Source of the DNA: Oceanobacillus luteolus
GTDB taxonomy: Bacteria; Bacillota; Bacilli; Bacillales; Amphibacillaceae
DNA length: 51,393 nt
NCBI RefSeq assembly: GCF_023715655.1
Contig: NZ_JAMBON010000025.1
Span: forward strand, 1 to 51,393
Direction: 5' to 3'
Both the position numbers and the translations under genes were made by a program. The notes beneath the pieces were generated by a model. That model was not told the DNA's origin. It did no database searches and saw nothing but the letters and a program-made list of their open reading frames with translations. Each line of letters opens with the position of its first letter. Position 1 is the first letter of the stretch. This document shows positions 36,133 through 44,108 of this stretch, one piece after another.

Positions 36133-37338
36133 ATGACACAAAGTGAACTATCAGAAGGAATCATATCAGTCTCATATTTATCTAAAATTGAGAATGGAAT
36201 AGCTAAGGCTCCAGAAGAAGTCATTTGGTTTTTATGTAAAAAGTTAAATATTGAACTTCATTCAATTGACCATAAAAAAATAGAAAATATCTGTAAAGAT
36301 TGGTTTATGGCCTTATTTAACCAAGAACAAGAAAGTACTCATACACTATTTAAAGAAATTGAAAAGAATAGGCAATCTATACCAAGTAACAGTCTACTCA
36401 ATCTGGTAGAAATACATACTTTAAGATATTACTTATTACATAAAAAACAAAATGAGGCTAATGAACAATACAAAAAATTGAAAAGAATATCAAAACAATT
36501 TGATGATAAAGAGAGATACTATTGGTTAAAGTTCAATGGCTATTACTGGTTCAGACTTTCTTCCTATAATAAAGCGCTTAGTTATTTTCAGAAAGCTGAG
36601 AGGTACCTACATGTTACATTTTACGAGATAGATGAAGAGGAATATAGCCTTTACTATATGATCGCCTTATCAGCAAGCTACGCTAAAAATGCTCGTATTG
36701 TATATGAATATGCAAGCAAATCTTTACAATACTATGAACGTAAAGTTAAATTGAAACAAGCAGCAGATTGTCATCTATTACTTGGAATTACATTTGTACG
36801 CACAAAAGATTTTGAGAATGCAATGGAGAGTTTTTCTCTTGCGCAAAGAATTGCTGATACTATAGAAGATAAGAGTATTCTTGCCACATCACTACAAAAT
36901 ATAGGCAACCTTTACTCTATCTTAAATGAACCAAAAAAGGCCATAACTTATTTCAAACAAAGCTATGACTTAAGAGATAACACTCATAGTAAAATAATCC
37001 CAATAAACAGTTTAATGATAGAGTATTATAAAACACAAGAATTCCAAAAAGCTAACTATTGGTTAAAAACTGGTTTAAATTTGCTAAGTGAGGATAAAAC
37101 ACCATCGATTTATAAATATGAATTAAAAGTTTATAATCAATTAATTAACGGTATTGTCGAAAAGCAATTTGAAAGATTAGTGTTGAACGAAATTATACCT
37201 TTTCTTGATAAAAGAGAACAACACCATGAAAAAGTGCCTTTTTTAGAAGTGTTGGCTAATTATTACTTTGAAAATAGGAAATACAAGTTAGCAGCAACTT
37301 ATTATAACCAGGCACTCCAAATAAAAACCAATCTATGA
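36133..37338 (+). CDS. HTH-TPR regulator of RNPP type (PlcR/NprR-like)
   Basis: Regulator with an N-terminal XRE helix-turn-helix (TQSELSEGIISVSYLSKIENG) and a long TPR domain with about eight helical repeats (such as YNKALSYFQKAERYL, FENAMESFSLAQRIAD, PKKAITYFKQSYDL). The first ATG is at 36133, but the HTH clearly begins upstream: in frame, 36094-36132 encodes IGYRIKYYRERRN, the usual first helix. No ATG, GTG or TTG exists in frame upstream; only ATT 36076 follows GAGGAGG. Full length would be about 420 residues, as in NprR. A small exported peptide gene starts 14 bases after the stop. Confidence 0.8.
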   Translation: MTQSELSEGIISVSYLSKIENGIAKAPEEVIWFLCKKLNIELHSIDHKKIENICKDWFMALFNQEQESTHTLFKEIEKNRQSIPSNSLLNLVEIHTLRYYLLHKKQNEANEQYKKLKRISKQFDDKERYYWLKFNGYYWFRLSSYNKALSYFQKAERYLHVTFYEIDEEEYSLYYMIALSASYAKNARIVYEYASKSLQYYERKVKLKQAADCHLLLGITFVRTKDFENAMESFSLAQRIADTIEDKSILATSLQNIGNLYSILNEPKKAITYFKQSYDLRDNTHSKIIPINSLMIEYYKTQEFQKANYWLKTGLNLLSEDKTPSIYKYELKVYNQLINGIVEKQFERLVLNEIIPFLDKREQHHEKVPFLEVLANYYFENRKYKLAATYYNQALQIKTNL

Positions 37339-37352
37339 AGGAGAATAATCAA

Positions 37353-37481
37353 ATGAAGAAAATACTTAGTCTTTTTCTTGCTTTAACCATTATTTTTACA
37401 ACAGGATATAGTTCTAATGATAATCTAGTACTTGATGAGCCACTTGAACCATTTCACGAAGAACATCCAAAAGGGAATTAA
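37353..37481 (+). CDS. Exported 42-residue prepeptide, candidate signalling peptide
   Basis: Start ATG 37353 with AAGGAG 9 bases upstream, stop TAA 37479-37481. A basic N terminus (MKK) and hydrophobic core (ILSLFLALTIIFTTG) form a signal peptide; an acidic, Pro-rich tail follows (LDEPLEPFHEEHPKGN). The size and position directly behind an HTH-TPR regulator are those of PapR, NprX and similar pheromone precursors, which are secreted, trimmed and re-imported to bind the regulator. The mature pheromone is probably near the C terminus. No sequence homology to a known pheromone is claimed. Confidence 0.7.
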   Translation: MKKILSLFLALTIIFTTGYSSNDNLVLDEPLEPFHEEHPKGN

Positions 37482-37809
37482 TTTACTACATAGGGTTACA
37501 TATTAAATCAGATCAGAATATTTGTACGCAGTTTTAAATAGATATAAAGATTAAGATATTAAAATAATAAGTTTTTCAGCAAGCAAGAGAGTCATTGTTT
37601 AATTTGCTTGCTCTTTTTATATCAATTTTAAAGATTACCGTGTTCAAAACAGTTAAGAACAGAATTGGTATAATCAGAAAAATCTTACGTGGATATACCA
37701 TTTTAAATGCTAGCGAGCCTCCTAGGTAATATACTTTTACTAATTTATGAATCGGTAATGGATAGAATTTTAGCTTAGCACAAATACATAGATAATTGGT
37801 GAAGTTCGT
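37482..37809. other. Intergenic region with terminator, then ccdA promoter
   Basis: Contains the 3' end and terminator of the regulator-peptide transcript (37578-37617) and AT-rich upstream sequence of the broken ccdA gene. I see no further gene. Confidence 0.6.
37578..37617 (+). terminator. Terminator of the regulator-peptide operon
   Basis: AGCAAGCAA and TTGCTTGCT form a 9-bp stem with a 17-base loop, followed by CTTTTTAT. Confidence 0.8.
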
Positions 37810-38515
37810 ATGGGAGAAGTAACATTACTACTAGCGTTTGGAGCAGGATTATTATCATTCATTTCACCTTGTTCGCTTCATCTTTACCCTGCGTTTCTTT
37901 CCTATATCACAGGGATGACAGTGGACGAATTAAAGACAGAACGAGGAATTTTAAGAAGAAATGCTTTCATACATACGCTTCTTTTTTATTAGGGTTTTCG
38001 ATCATCTTTTTGGCAATCGGATTAGGGACCACATTCATAGGAGAATTCTTTCAAGCTAATAAGGATCTATTACGACAGCTTGGTGCAATAGTATTGGTAC
38101 TCTTCGGTCTTGTCCTTACAGGTATTTTAAGTACTGATTTCTTACTTAAGGATAGGAAGATCCATTTTCAAAAAAGACCTGCCGGCTATCTAGGTTCCAT
38201 CCTGATTGGAATCGGTTTCACTGCTGGTTGGACCCCCTTGTACAGGACCCATTCTTGGTGGAGTGATTGCAATGGGAGTGGCAAATCCAGAAGGGGATTA
38301 TTTTACATGTCTTTTTATATCTTGGTTTTTCCATCCCCTTTTTAGTGATGACATTCATCCTGGATAGGATGACGTTTCTTAAAAAGCATGCAAATCGTTT
38401 CATGGTCATCGGTGGTTATTTAATGATTATAATGTGGATCGTTTTATTTTTTGATTGGATGACAGCAATTATTGAATTATTAATTCCTGTGTTTGGTGGA
38501 TTTACTGGATTCTAG
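37810..38515 (+). pseudogene. ccdA: Cytochrome c biogenesis protein CcdA, multiply frameshifted
   Basis: The thiol-electron transporter CcdA can be read only by changing frame several times. Frame 1 gives [22 protein letters not shown] (redox Cys region) to about 37985; frame 2 continues [20 protein letters not shown] to GIGFTAGWTP, where the second conserved Cys (TPC) is lost by an extra C in CCCCC at 38233-38237; further shifts fall near 38293 and 38325 before the ending GFSIPFLVMTFILDRM to FFDWMTAIIELL. At least four indels, mostly in homopolymers, with no large deletion. Recent decay or local sequencing error are both possible. Confidence 0.88.
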
Positions 38516-38610
38516 ATAATAAAGAAGAGTAATAGATAAGGCATAAAAGGAATTATCACTCATGTACTTCAATAAAAAACATAGATAAAACAAGCAAGAT
38601 AGAGACTATA

Positions 38611-38648
38611 AAAAACGTAGAGAATATAATATATAACTCTACGTTTTT
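38611..38648. terminator. Terminator
   Basis: AAAAACGTAGAG pairs with CTCTACGTTTTT (12 bp) behind the ccdA remnant and before the convergent lipoprotein gene. Confidence 0.85.
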
Positions 38649-38737
38649 GGCATTCAGAGAAGATTGCGTTAGATTGTTATAAAATGCAATCTTACATAAT
38701 TCCTAAATTTAACAGTGGGGGCTACACCCTAGATTCA

Positions 38738-39232
38738 TCAATTCATTAACTCTACCTGGTTCCCTGAACTGTCATAGGCTTTTAATTCTTCCCTAATTAT
38801 ATTTTGCTCACTGATAATCACCCAAAAATTTACATCATTATACTTAATGTTCTTAGCGTATTGATCATTGAACTCCACTTTCTCTACATCGGGATTATTA
38901 CTGCTAAAATATGCTATATAATACGGGATAGTGTCTTCCTTTTCAAAAGTTACAAAATCTCCATCCATTAAAATACTTCCACCCTTACTAATATTGTTCA
39001 CTGCTGATGGAGTGTATTCTAGTACATTGTGAGAGATATCATTTTCATCCCCAGTATAAAAAACAAATATTAAATCATCTTTTATCTCATAATAAACAAT
39101 CTCTCCATATTTTCTTACATCATTATCTAGGCCGCTTTTCAGTTGTTCCTCAAGGCTTAATTGTTCTGAATTCGAACAAGAAGCCAACAATAAAAAAATA
39201 CATAGCGTAAAAAAGACTTTGTTTATTTTCAT
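38738..39232 (-). CDS. Small lipoprotein, function unknown
   Basis: Lipoprotein of 164 residues: signal peptide with lipobox LLLASC (C19), then an acidic mature part with alternating strand pattern (EIVYYEIKDDLIFVFYTGDEND). It resembles many small Bacillus lipoproteins without known function; no domain is recognised. Start ATG 39232 behind GGAGG; a longer frame to 39307 lacks a ribosome site. Codon use is AT-rich, like the rest of this accessory segment. Confidence 0.7.
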   Translation of the reverse strand: MKINKVFFTLCIFLLLASCSNSEQLSLEEQLKSGLDNDVRKYGEIVYYEIKDDLIFVFYTGDENDISHNVLEYTPSAVNNISKGGSILMDGDFVTFEKEDTIPYYIAYFSSNNPDVEKVEFNDQYAKNIKYNDVNFWVIISEQNIIREELKAYDSSGNQVELMN

Positions 39233-39614
39233 TAGTAACCTCCATGTTTTAATTATAATTATAATTATATTTAAATTGTTCATGAAACTATTATTATAAT
39301 CTAACACACTTTAAATTAAAATAACACTTCTTCAAGTGTCCAAACACTCTTTTTTCATCTAAGTAAATATATTATAATACTGTTTTTACTCGCCTTCCAA
39401 CAATAAAATACACGAAATAATTGTTGATTATTTTCGTTCCAAAAAATATACAGCGATTATAAAGATTAAAACAGAAATTTTTCCAAAATATCATTACAGA
39501 ACAAATATAAACTCTTAAAAAAATCAGTATTTTCCCAATTTACACAGGTGCATAATACTGATAATCTTTAAGTATCAACTAGATTCACAAAAAAATAAAA
39601 TAGGAGGTTAGATT
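39233..39614. other. Intergenic region with a long inverted repeat
   Basis: A 382-bp AT-rich gap. ATCAGTATT (39523-39531) and AATACTGAT (39554-39562) are perfect 9-bp inverted repeats around a 22-base centre, 53 bases upstream of the next gene, in the promoter area. Otherwise I see nothing. Confidence 0.5.
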
Positions 39615-40229
39615 ATGAAGAAGAGAGTTTTGTTTATTTTCACCTTATTAGCAGCAATTATATTTGGCGGCAATGCTGTAGGAGCAGCAGAGGCAGACAG
39701 TAAGTACCTTACAACAAATGAGGTACTAGAATTAAATGTTGAATTAGACGAATTAATTAATGAAGTAAATGAACAACTAGAGAATGGGAAAACAAATGTA
39801 GAAGTCTCAACAGAAAATGTTACTGTCGGTTTTAAAGTGTATGATATTCCAAGTGAAGTAAGTGCTAATAATAACTTTATCGGCCTATCAGCTATTGGAT
39901 CTAAGGGATATCAAGCATATGTTGCTAATACTAAAGGATGGAACTTTACACACGCTATGAGCGGCACATTTTCATGGGATGGTTCGAAATTAACGGGGTT
40001 AACAGCTTCACATGATGTCACAGGAGTATTTTATAGTAAGTCTGCTAACACGTACACAGAAGGTGTGGATGGAAGAATAGGTAGTACTGCAAAAATTGGT
40101 AAAGCAACAAGTAAGGGCACGTTCACAGCACTTAAATATCTACCTATATCTTATCATACAACTTTAATCGTTGATGTTCATGCCCCTACAAAGGATTACA
40201 GAATTGTCAGGGCAGATATTAACAGCTAA
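39615..40229 (+). CDS. Secreted protein, unknown
   Basis: A 204-residue protein with a clear Sec signal peptide (MKKRVLFIFTLLAAIIF, cleavage near GAAEA at about 25). The mature part starts with an acidic helical segment (NVELDELINEVNEQLENGK) that could be a pro-region, followed by a beta-rich C-terminal domain with Gly/Ser/Thr and aromatic residues (HAMSGTFSWDGSKLTG, SHDVTGVFYSK). No Cys. I do not recognise the family; an extracellular toxin, enzyme inhibitor or matrix protein are all possible. ATG 39615 follows AGGAGG. It lies 24 bases before a second secreted protein gene. Confidence 0.7.
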   Translation: MKKRVLFIFTLLAAIIFGGNAVGAAEADSKYLTTNEVLELNVELDELINEVNEQLENGKTNVEVSTENVTVGFKVYDIPSEVSANNNFIGLSAIGSKGYQAYVANTKGWNFTHAMSGTFSWDGSKLTGLTASHDVTGVFYSKSANTYTEGVDGRIGSTAKIGKATSKGTFTALKYLPISYHTTLIVDVHAPTKDYRIVRADINS

Positions 40230-40253
40230 AAAACTAATTGAAGAGGTGATTTT

Positions 40254-40706
40254 GTGAAGAAAAGTATTATGAATTTGTTATCACTATTAATGATAGTGAC
40301 ATTAGTAATTGCAATATTTCCTAATATGTCATCTGCTGCTTCAGAAATACATATTACAAATATTAGCGGTACTACTACACCTTCAACAACTAGTAAACCA
40401 AAGGATTATCTACATTTTTATTCATCGAAGGATACTGTTAAGGTAAATATAAAAGTCGATCAATGGATTAAAACTAAAAGCAATAAAACACTTCATGTTG
40501 AATTGCAAAAAAGTAATGGAATTTGGTGGTCTAAAAAAGCGTCAAGAACATTAAAAAATACATCTCCAATTACTTTTACTCATAACGGGGGACCAGGAGA
40601 TTACAGGTTAGTAATTTATGATGCACATGAAAGAACAATGTACGATAAACCACCATTATACTATGCAAAATCTACTAAATACTCTGGAAAAGTCACAGGG
40701 TATTAA
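40254..40706 (+). CDS. Secreted protein, unknown, second of a pair
   Basis: A 150-residue protein with a Sec signal peptide (about 1-28, ending MSSAAS) and a basic, beta-rich mature domain with Lys and aromatic residues (KVDQWIKTKSNKTLHVELQKS, ITFTHNGGPGDYRLVIYD). The spacing of strands is like a small beta sandwich. No Cys. GTG 40254 follows GAGGTG. It shares a transcript with the secreted protein gene upstream and ends in a strong terminator, so the two probably work together; function unknown. Confidence 0.7.
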   Translation: MKKSIMNLLSLLMIVTLVIAIFPNMSSAASEIHITNISGTTTPSTTSKPKDYLHFYSSKDTVKVNIKVDQWIKTKSNKTLHVELQKSNGIWWSKKASRTLKNTSPITFTHNGGPGDYRLVIYDAHERTMYDKPPLYYAKSTKYSGKVTGY

Positions 40707-40738
40707 TAAGAGGCGGGTGTTCCCGCCTCTTATTTAAT
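40705..40738 (+). terminator. Terminator of the secreted-protein pair
   Basis: AATAAGAGGCGGG and CCCGCCTCTTATT form a 13-bp stem around TGTT, followed by TAATTT. Confidence 0.92.
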
Positions 40739-40950
40739 TTATTCTCTGTAAAAACTATTTGTAGCTTTTATGATTATAGCATTCTATTTGGATAGGCTAT
40801 CAAAAACATAGAGAGGCTCATCTCTAAGTCTTTACATAACTGTTATCAATCAAACAATACTGATTGGTTACTCTCCATCAATAGTTTAAATAAAACGCTT
40901 TATTTTTCCACTTTCCTACATAAAATGAAAAAAATAATCGAATTTCCCCT

Positions 40951-40970
40951 GTTCAAACGATTGTTTGAAC
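40951..40970. terminator. Perfect 8-bp palindrome behind the T-box gene
   Basis: GTTCAAAC-GATT-GTTTGAAC lies 8 bases beyond the acetyltransferase stop. A T-rich tract follows only 14 bases later on the minus strand, so termination here is possible but not clear. Confidence 0.4.
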
Positions 40971-40977
40971 CACTTTC

Positions 40978-41463
40978 TTAAACTTTTAAAACCATTCGGA
41001 TTGTCTTTAAAACATGTCCATCAAAGTTATCATCAAACTCACGGATAGGCTTAAACCCTTTAGCCTGATAAAACATTTTCCCAATCTCGTTATCTCTTTC
41101 TACGTTAATATAAATCTCTTTTACTTCATCCAATAATATAATACCTTCATTTAATAAAGCTGTACCGACACCTGCACCCTGATTTTCAGGATAAATATAA
41201 ATTGCTCCGAGCTCCACCTCTCCCTTCTCATTGACAGGTGAAAAGTTAGCAAAACCAACGACCTTCCCCTTTATTTCAGCAACCAGTAACAAGGAATGAT
41301 TCATGCGATATTCCATGTTTTCGTCACTATAGGCAGCAGTAAGGAAGTTTTCTTGTACTTCGCCAGGTATTATTCCTGCATATGTTGCTTTCCAAGTTTT
41401 ACTCGCCACATGTTGGACGTCTTTGATGTCTTCAGGGAGCATTTTTCTAATTTCTACATTCAT
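40978..41463 (-). CDS. GNAT acetyltransferase under T-box control
   Basis: N-acetyltransferase of 161 residues. The acetyl-CoA loop reads ELGAIYIYPENQGAGVGTALL and the C-terminal part NEIGKMFYQAKGFKPIREF; the N terminus has VQHVASKTWKATYAGIIP, common in a Bacillus GNAT group. The ATG at 41463 has GGAGGAG upstream and lies 18 bases after the T-box terminator U-run, so expression depends on uncharged tRNA. T-box genes are normally synthetases, biosynthesis genes or amino acid transporters, so a link of this enzyme to amino acid metabolism is inferred; the substrate is unknown. Confidence 0.85.
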   Translation of the reverse strand: MNVEIRKMLPEDIKDVQHVASKTWKATYAGIIPGEVQENFLTAAYSDENMEYRMNHSLLLVAEIKGKVVGFANFSPVNEKGEVELGAIYIYPENQGAGVGTALLNEGIILLDEVKEIYINVERDNEIGKMFYQAKGFKPIREFDDNFDGHVLKTIRMVLKV

Positions 41464-41480
41464 TTTTTCTCCTCCTTTAT

Positions 41481-41520
41481 AAAAAAAGAAAACCTCATCT
41501 CTTTGAAGAGACGAGGTTTT
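41481..41520 (-). terminator. T-box regulated terminator
   Basis: On the minus strand AAAACCTC.TCTCTT pairs with AAGAGA.GAGGTTTT, followed by CTTTTTTT. It is the switchable terminator of the T-box leader. Confidence 0.9.
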
Positions 41521-41720
41521 CCCGTGGTACCACTCTTTTGGCATCATCAGCCATTCTTAGTTAATGATAACGAAATTTCTCCGTTGTATCCTACTAGTGT
41601 TCAGACACAATTCTCCGAGGTGCGTTTGATTCAATAAGAGCTTTTAGGCTTTCACCATCCCTAAATCGCTATAAACTCTCCCTTGAACTACTCTCCTCAT
41701 CATCGATTTATTTCAGTATT
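41481..41720 (-). promoter_or_regulatory. T-box riboswitch, apparent arginine (CGC) specifier
   Basis: Read on the minus strand: stem I begins GATGAGGAGAGTAG (with AGTA of the specifier bulge), then the AG-rich and GGATGGTGAAAGCC apical parts, the specifier strand TCAAACGCA, and the T-box AAGAGTGGTACCACGGG (41537-41521) just before the terminator. The lower helix GAGG/CCTC and upper helix TTCAA/TTGAA leave a 9-base strand TCAAACGCA; aligned to the glyQS strand CGAAAGGCA, the codon GGC falls on CGC (Arg). Terminator and antiterminator fit transcription attenuation. Confidence 0.93.
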
Positions 41721-41726
41721 TATTAC

Positions 41727-41754
41727 ATTATACAGATTATACGGAAAATTACAA
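41727..41754 (-). promoter_or_regulatory. Promoter of the T-box leader
   Basis: On the minus strand TTGTAA (41754-41749) and TATAAT (41732-41727) are 16 bp apart and lead directly into the leader. Confidence 0.6.
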
Positions 41755-41826
41755 GTCCTCTTTAAGCTTAACAATTAATTCTGAGAATGGTAAACTGCAG
41801 GTAATTAGTATACGGAGGGTTCTCAT

Positions 41827-43158
41827 ATGGACATCAATCATCTTCAACAGTTCAAAGCATCATTTCCACTAATCGAAGATTTAATTTCATTAAAGGAAAC
41901 CCTATGGTTTAATCCAAAACTATCAGCTTATCAAACGGGTATAGAGCTCGCTCCATTGTCTCGCGCTAATGTAATAGATGCAGAAGATAGGCTGAATCGG
42001 TTTGCCTCTTATATAGCCAATGTTTATCCAGAGACAAAGGAGGCGGGTGGAATCATCGAATCCCCCCTCGTAACAATCCCAAAAATGAAGCAAAAACTAG
42101 AGAAGGATTATTCACAACCCATTTTTGGTGAGTTATTACTAAAATGTGATAGTCACCTCCCTATTTCTGGATCGATTAAAGCAAGAGGTGGAATATACGA
42201 AGTACTGAAACATGCAGAGCAGTTAGCTATAGAAAAGGGACTACTCACAACCGACGACGATTACTCCATTTTAGCTAATGAGAAGTTCCGTACGTTTTTC
42301 TCCAACTATTCTATTGCTGTCGGCTCAACAGGGAATTTAGGACTCAGCATTGGCATCATGAGCGCCAAGTTAGGTTTCCAAGTCACTGTTCATATGTCCC
42401 GTGATGCAAAACAATGGAAAAAGGACTTACTACGCAGTAAAAACGTTAAAGTGGTGGAATACGAAGCAGATTTCAGTAAAGCCGTAGAAGAGGGGAGAAT
42501 ACAAGCCGAAAAAGATCCGACATGTCACTTTGTCGATGATGAGAATTCAACGGATTTATTTTTAGGTTATGCAGTTGCCGCTTCCAGACTGAAAAAACAA
42601 TTGGATGATTTAAATATAACCGTTGATGAGGAACATCCATTGTTCGTCTACTTGCCTTGTGGAGTTGGTGGTGGGCCCGGAGGAGTAGCCTTTGGCTTAA
42701 AACTTGCTTTTGGAGATCATGTTCATTGTTTCTTTGCGGAACCGACACATTCACCAGCCATAATGTTAGGAATGATGACCGCGCTTCATGACGAGATTTC
42801 CGTTCAGGATATCGGACTTGATAACCAAACTGCAGCAGATGGTTTAGCAGTTGGCCGGCCCTCTGGTTTCGTCGGTAAAGTGATGGAACCATTTTTAAGC
42901 GGATGTTTTACGGTGAGGGATGAAAAGATGTATAGCTTATTAAAGGATTTGGCAGACACAGAAGAGATATTGTTGGAGCCCTCTGCATTAGCAGGCATGA
43001 TTGGTCCAACGAAATTATTCCAAGAGGGGAAAAGTTATTTTGAAAACTACAATCTAACTGGGAAAATGGAAAACGCCACGCACATCGTATGGGCGACGGG
43101 GGGAAGTATGGTCCCTGAGGATGTTATGGCTAATTATTACGCAGAGGGAAAAAATTAA
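41827..43158 (+). CDS. dsdA: D-serine ammonia-lyase (D-serine dehydratase)
   Basis: PLP enzyme that turns D-serine into pyruvate and ammonia, 443 residues as usual for DsdA. The PLP lysine is K118 in [12 protein letters not shown]; the phosphate-binding glycine loop for PLP is [10 protein letters not shown] (about residues 161-170) and a second Gly-rich segment is [13 protein letters not shown]. The start at ATG 41827 follows GGAGGG. It is divergent from the T-box acetyltransferase. Single unit; it probably serves D-serine detoxification. Confidence 0.95.
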   Translation: MDINHLQQFKASFPLIEDLISLKETLWFNPKLSAYQTGIELAPLSRANVIDAEDRLNRFASYIANVYPETKEAGGIIESPLVTIPKMKQKLEKDYSQPIFGELLLKCDSHLPISGSIKARGGIYEVLKHAEQLAIEKGLLTTDDDYSILANEKFRTFFSNYSIAVGSTGNLGLSIGIMSAKLGFQVTVHMSRDAKQWKKDLLRSKNVKVVEYEADFSKAVEEGRIQAEKDPTCHFVDDENSTDLFLGYAVAASRLKKQLDDLNITVDEEHPLFVYLPCGVGGGPGGVAFGLKLAFGDHVHCFFAEPTHSPAIMLGMMTALHDEISVQDIGLDNQTAADGLAVGRPSGFVGKVMEPFLSGCFTVRDEKMYSLLKDLADTEEILLEPSALAGMIGPTKLFQEGKSYFENYNLTGKMENATHIVWATGGSMVPEDVMANYYAEGKN

Positions 43159-43181
43159 ATCGATAACTTTATTAATTGAGT

Positions 43182-43225
43182 AAAGAGTGTATGCTCAACG
43201 ATTTAGTTGAAGTCATACACTCTTT
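43182..43225. terminator. Bidirectional terminator
   Basis: AAAGAGTGTATG and CATACACTCTTT (12 bp) lie between convergent dsdA and the 51-residue protein gene. Confidence 0.8.
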
Positions 43226-43233
43226 TCTAAATT

Positions 43234-43389
43234 TTAGTTTCTTCCCGCTCGTTTGTTTTTCTTTTGATGCAGATTCAGAAACTCCGTATCCTCTGCAATT
43301 TCCACATCTCGCTTTGGCCGTGTATCATATTTTCTTACATTCCTCTGTTTACCTTTATCTTTTTCTCTGTTCTTATTCTCTTCAGACAT
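43234..43389 (-). CDS. Small highly charged protein, 51 residues
   Basis: ATG 43389 with AGGAGG 8 bases upstream, TAA at 43234-43236. The product is very rich in Lys, Arg, Glu and Asp (NKNREKDKGKQ, YDTRPKRDVEIAEDTEF, HQKKNKRAGRN) without hydrophobic core; probably disordered or nucleic acid-binding. The strong ribosome site and following terminator support a real gene. It is divergent from another tiny Lys-rich gene 125 bases away. No family recognised. Confidence 0.7.
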   Translation of the reverse strand: MSEENKNREKDKGKQRNVRKYDTRPKRDVEIAEDTEFLNLHQKKNKRAGRN

Positions 43390-43513
43390 GAATCAGACCT
43401 CCTAGTGAAAGATATCAGTCTTATCATGTCCTAGTTTATCCATTCCTATTTCATTTTTATGTGTATTGAAAGTTAGTTTTTGTTCAGACTATCCTTTAAA
43501 AGGAGTGAATCAC

Positions 43514-43609
43514 ATGAGCAAAGGTAAAAAGAAAAAGAACAAAAGCAAAGAGGAATTAAATGACATGAAAGACGATAAAAAGTACCGTCAAAATCGTCCT
43601 CCTAGATAA
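43514..43609 (+). CDS. Tiny Lys-rich protein, 31 residues
   Basis: ATG 43514 behind AAAAGGAG, stop TAA 43607-43609, followed within 9 bases by a strong terminator. The product is extremely basic (SKGKKKKNKSKEELNDMKDD, ending RQNRPPR). Its own ribosome site and terminator argue for expression; spore or ribosome-associated small proteins of Bacillus have similar composition, but I cannot assign it. Confidence 0.6.
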   Translation: MSKGKKKKNKSKEELNDMKDDKKYRQNRPPR

Positions 43610-43617
43610 GTTACAGA

Positions 43618-43647
43618 AGTCGAAGGAAACTATAATTTCCTTCGACT
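43618..43647. terminator. Bidirectional terminator
   Basis: AGTCGAAGGAAA and TTTCCTTCGACT (12 bp) around 6 bases, between the tiny Lys-rich gene and the convergent VOC gene. Confidence 0.85.
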
Positions 43648-43657
43648 CACTCACATC

Positions 43658-44062
43658 TTAAGTATAGGATCGGTTCATTAATACGATTCGCCAGCCATCC
43701 GGATCCTCAATGGTAACTCCCTGTTCTTTCCAATAATCGTTCTCTGGCTTCACTTCCGGGAAGCCCATTTTATTCAACCGATCAACTACAACATTAATTT
43801 CTTCTTTATTCGTTATATAAAATACCAATAGATTGTCTTTAGAGGGAGCAGGGCAGGGGCTTCCGTCAACATGACGGGTAAATTCCAAGTGATAGTCGAC
43901 ATCTGGTAATCCGATTATCACACCCTCATATCCTCGATGACCTTCGAATCGTTGTATCTCCTGCAGCCCTAATCCATTGACGTAAAAATCAATCACTTCT
44001 TCAAACTGATCGGTTGGCCTCGCAATTCTTACTTGAGCAGCAGTAAAATCTTTAAACTTCAT
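43658..44062 (-). CDS. VOC (glyoxalase/bleomycin resistance) family protein
   Basis: Metal-dependent vicinal oxygen chelate fold protein of 134 residues with two beta-alpha-beta-beta-beta modules: AAQVRIARPTDQFEEVIDFYVNGLGL and DYHLEFTRHVDG in the first, LVFYITNKEEINVVVDRLNKMGF and VTIEDPDGWRIVLMN in the second. H and E metal ligands typical of the fold are present (HLEFT). Reaction unknown. Start chosen at ATG 44062 (AAAGGG 8 bases upstream); ATG 44083 is an alternative. It lies 46 bases behind the aspartate dehydrogenase gene. Confidence 0.82.
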   Translation of the reverse strand: MKFKDFTAAQVRIARPTDQFEEVIDFYVNGLGLQEIQRFEGHRGYEGVIIGLPDVDYHLEFTRHVDGSPCPAPSKDNLLVFYITNKEEINVVVDRLNKMGFPEVKPENDYWKEQGVTIEDPDGWRIVLMNRSYT

Positions 44063-44108
44063 TTTCTCAGCCCTTTCTTCCATTAATACTTTCCTGGGTT
44101 ACTCTCCA

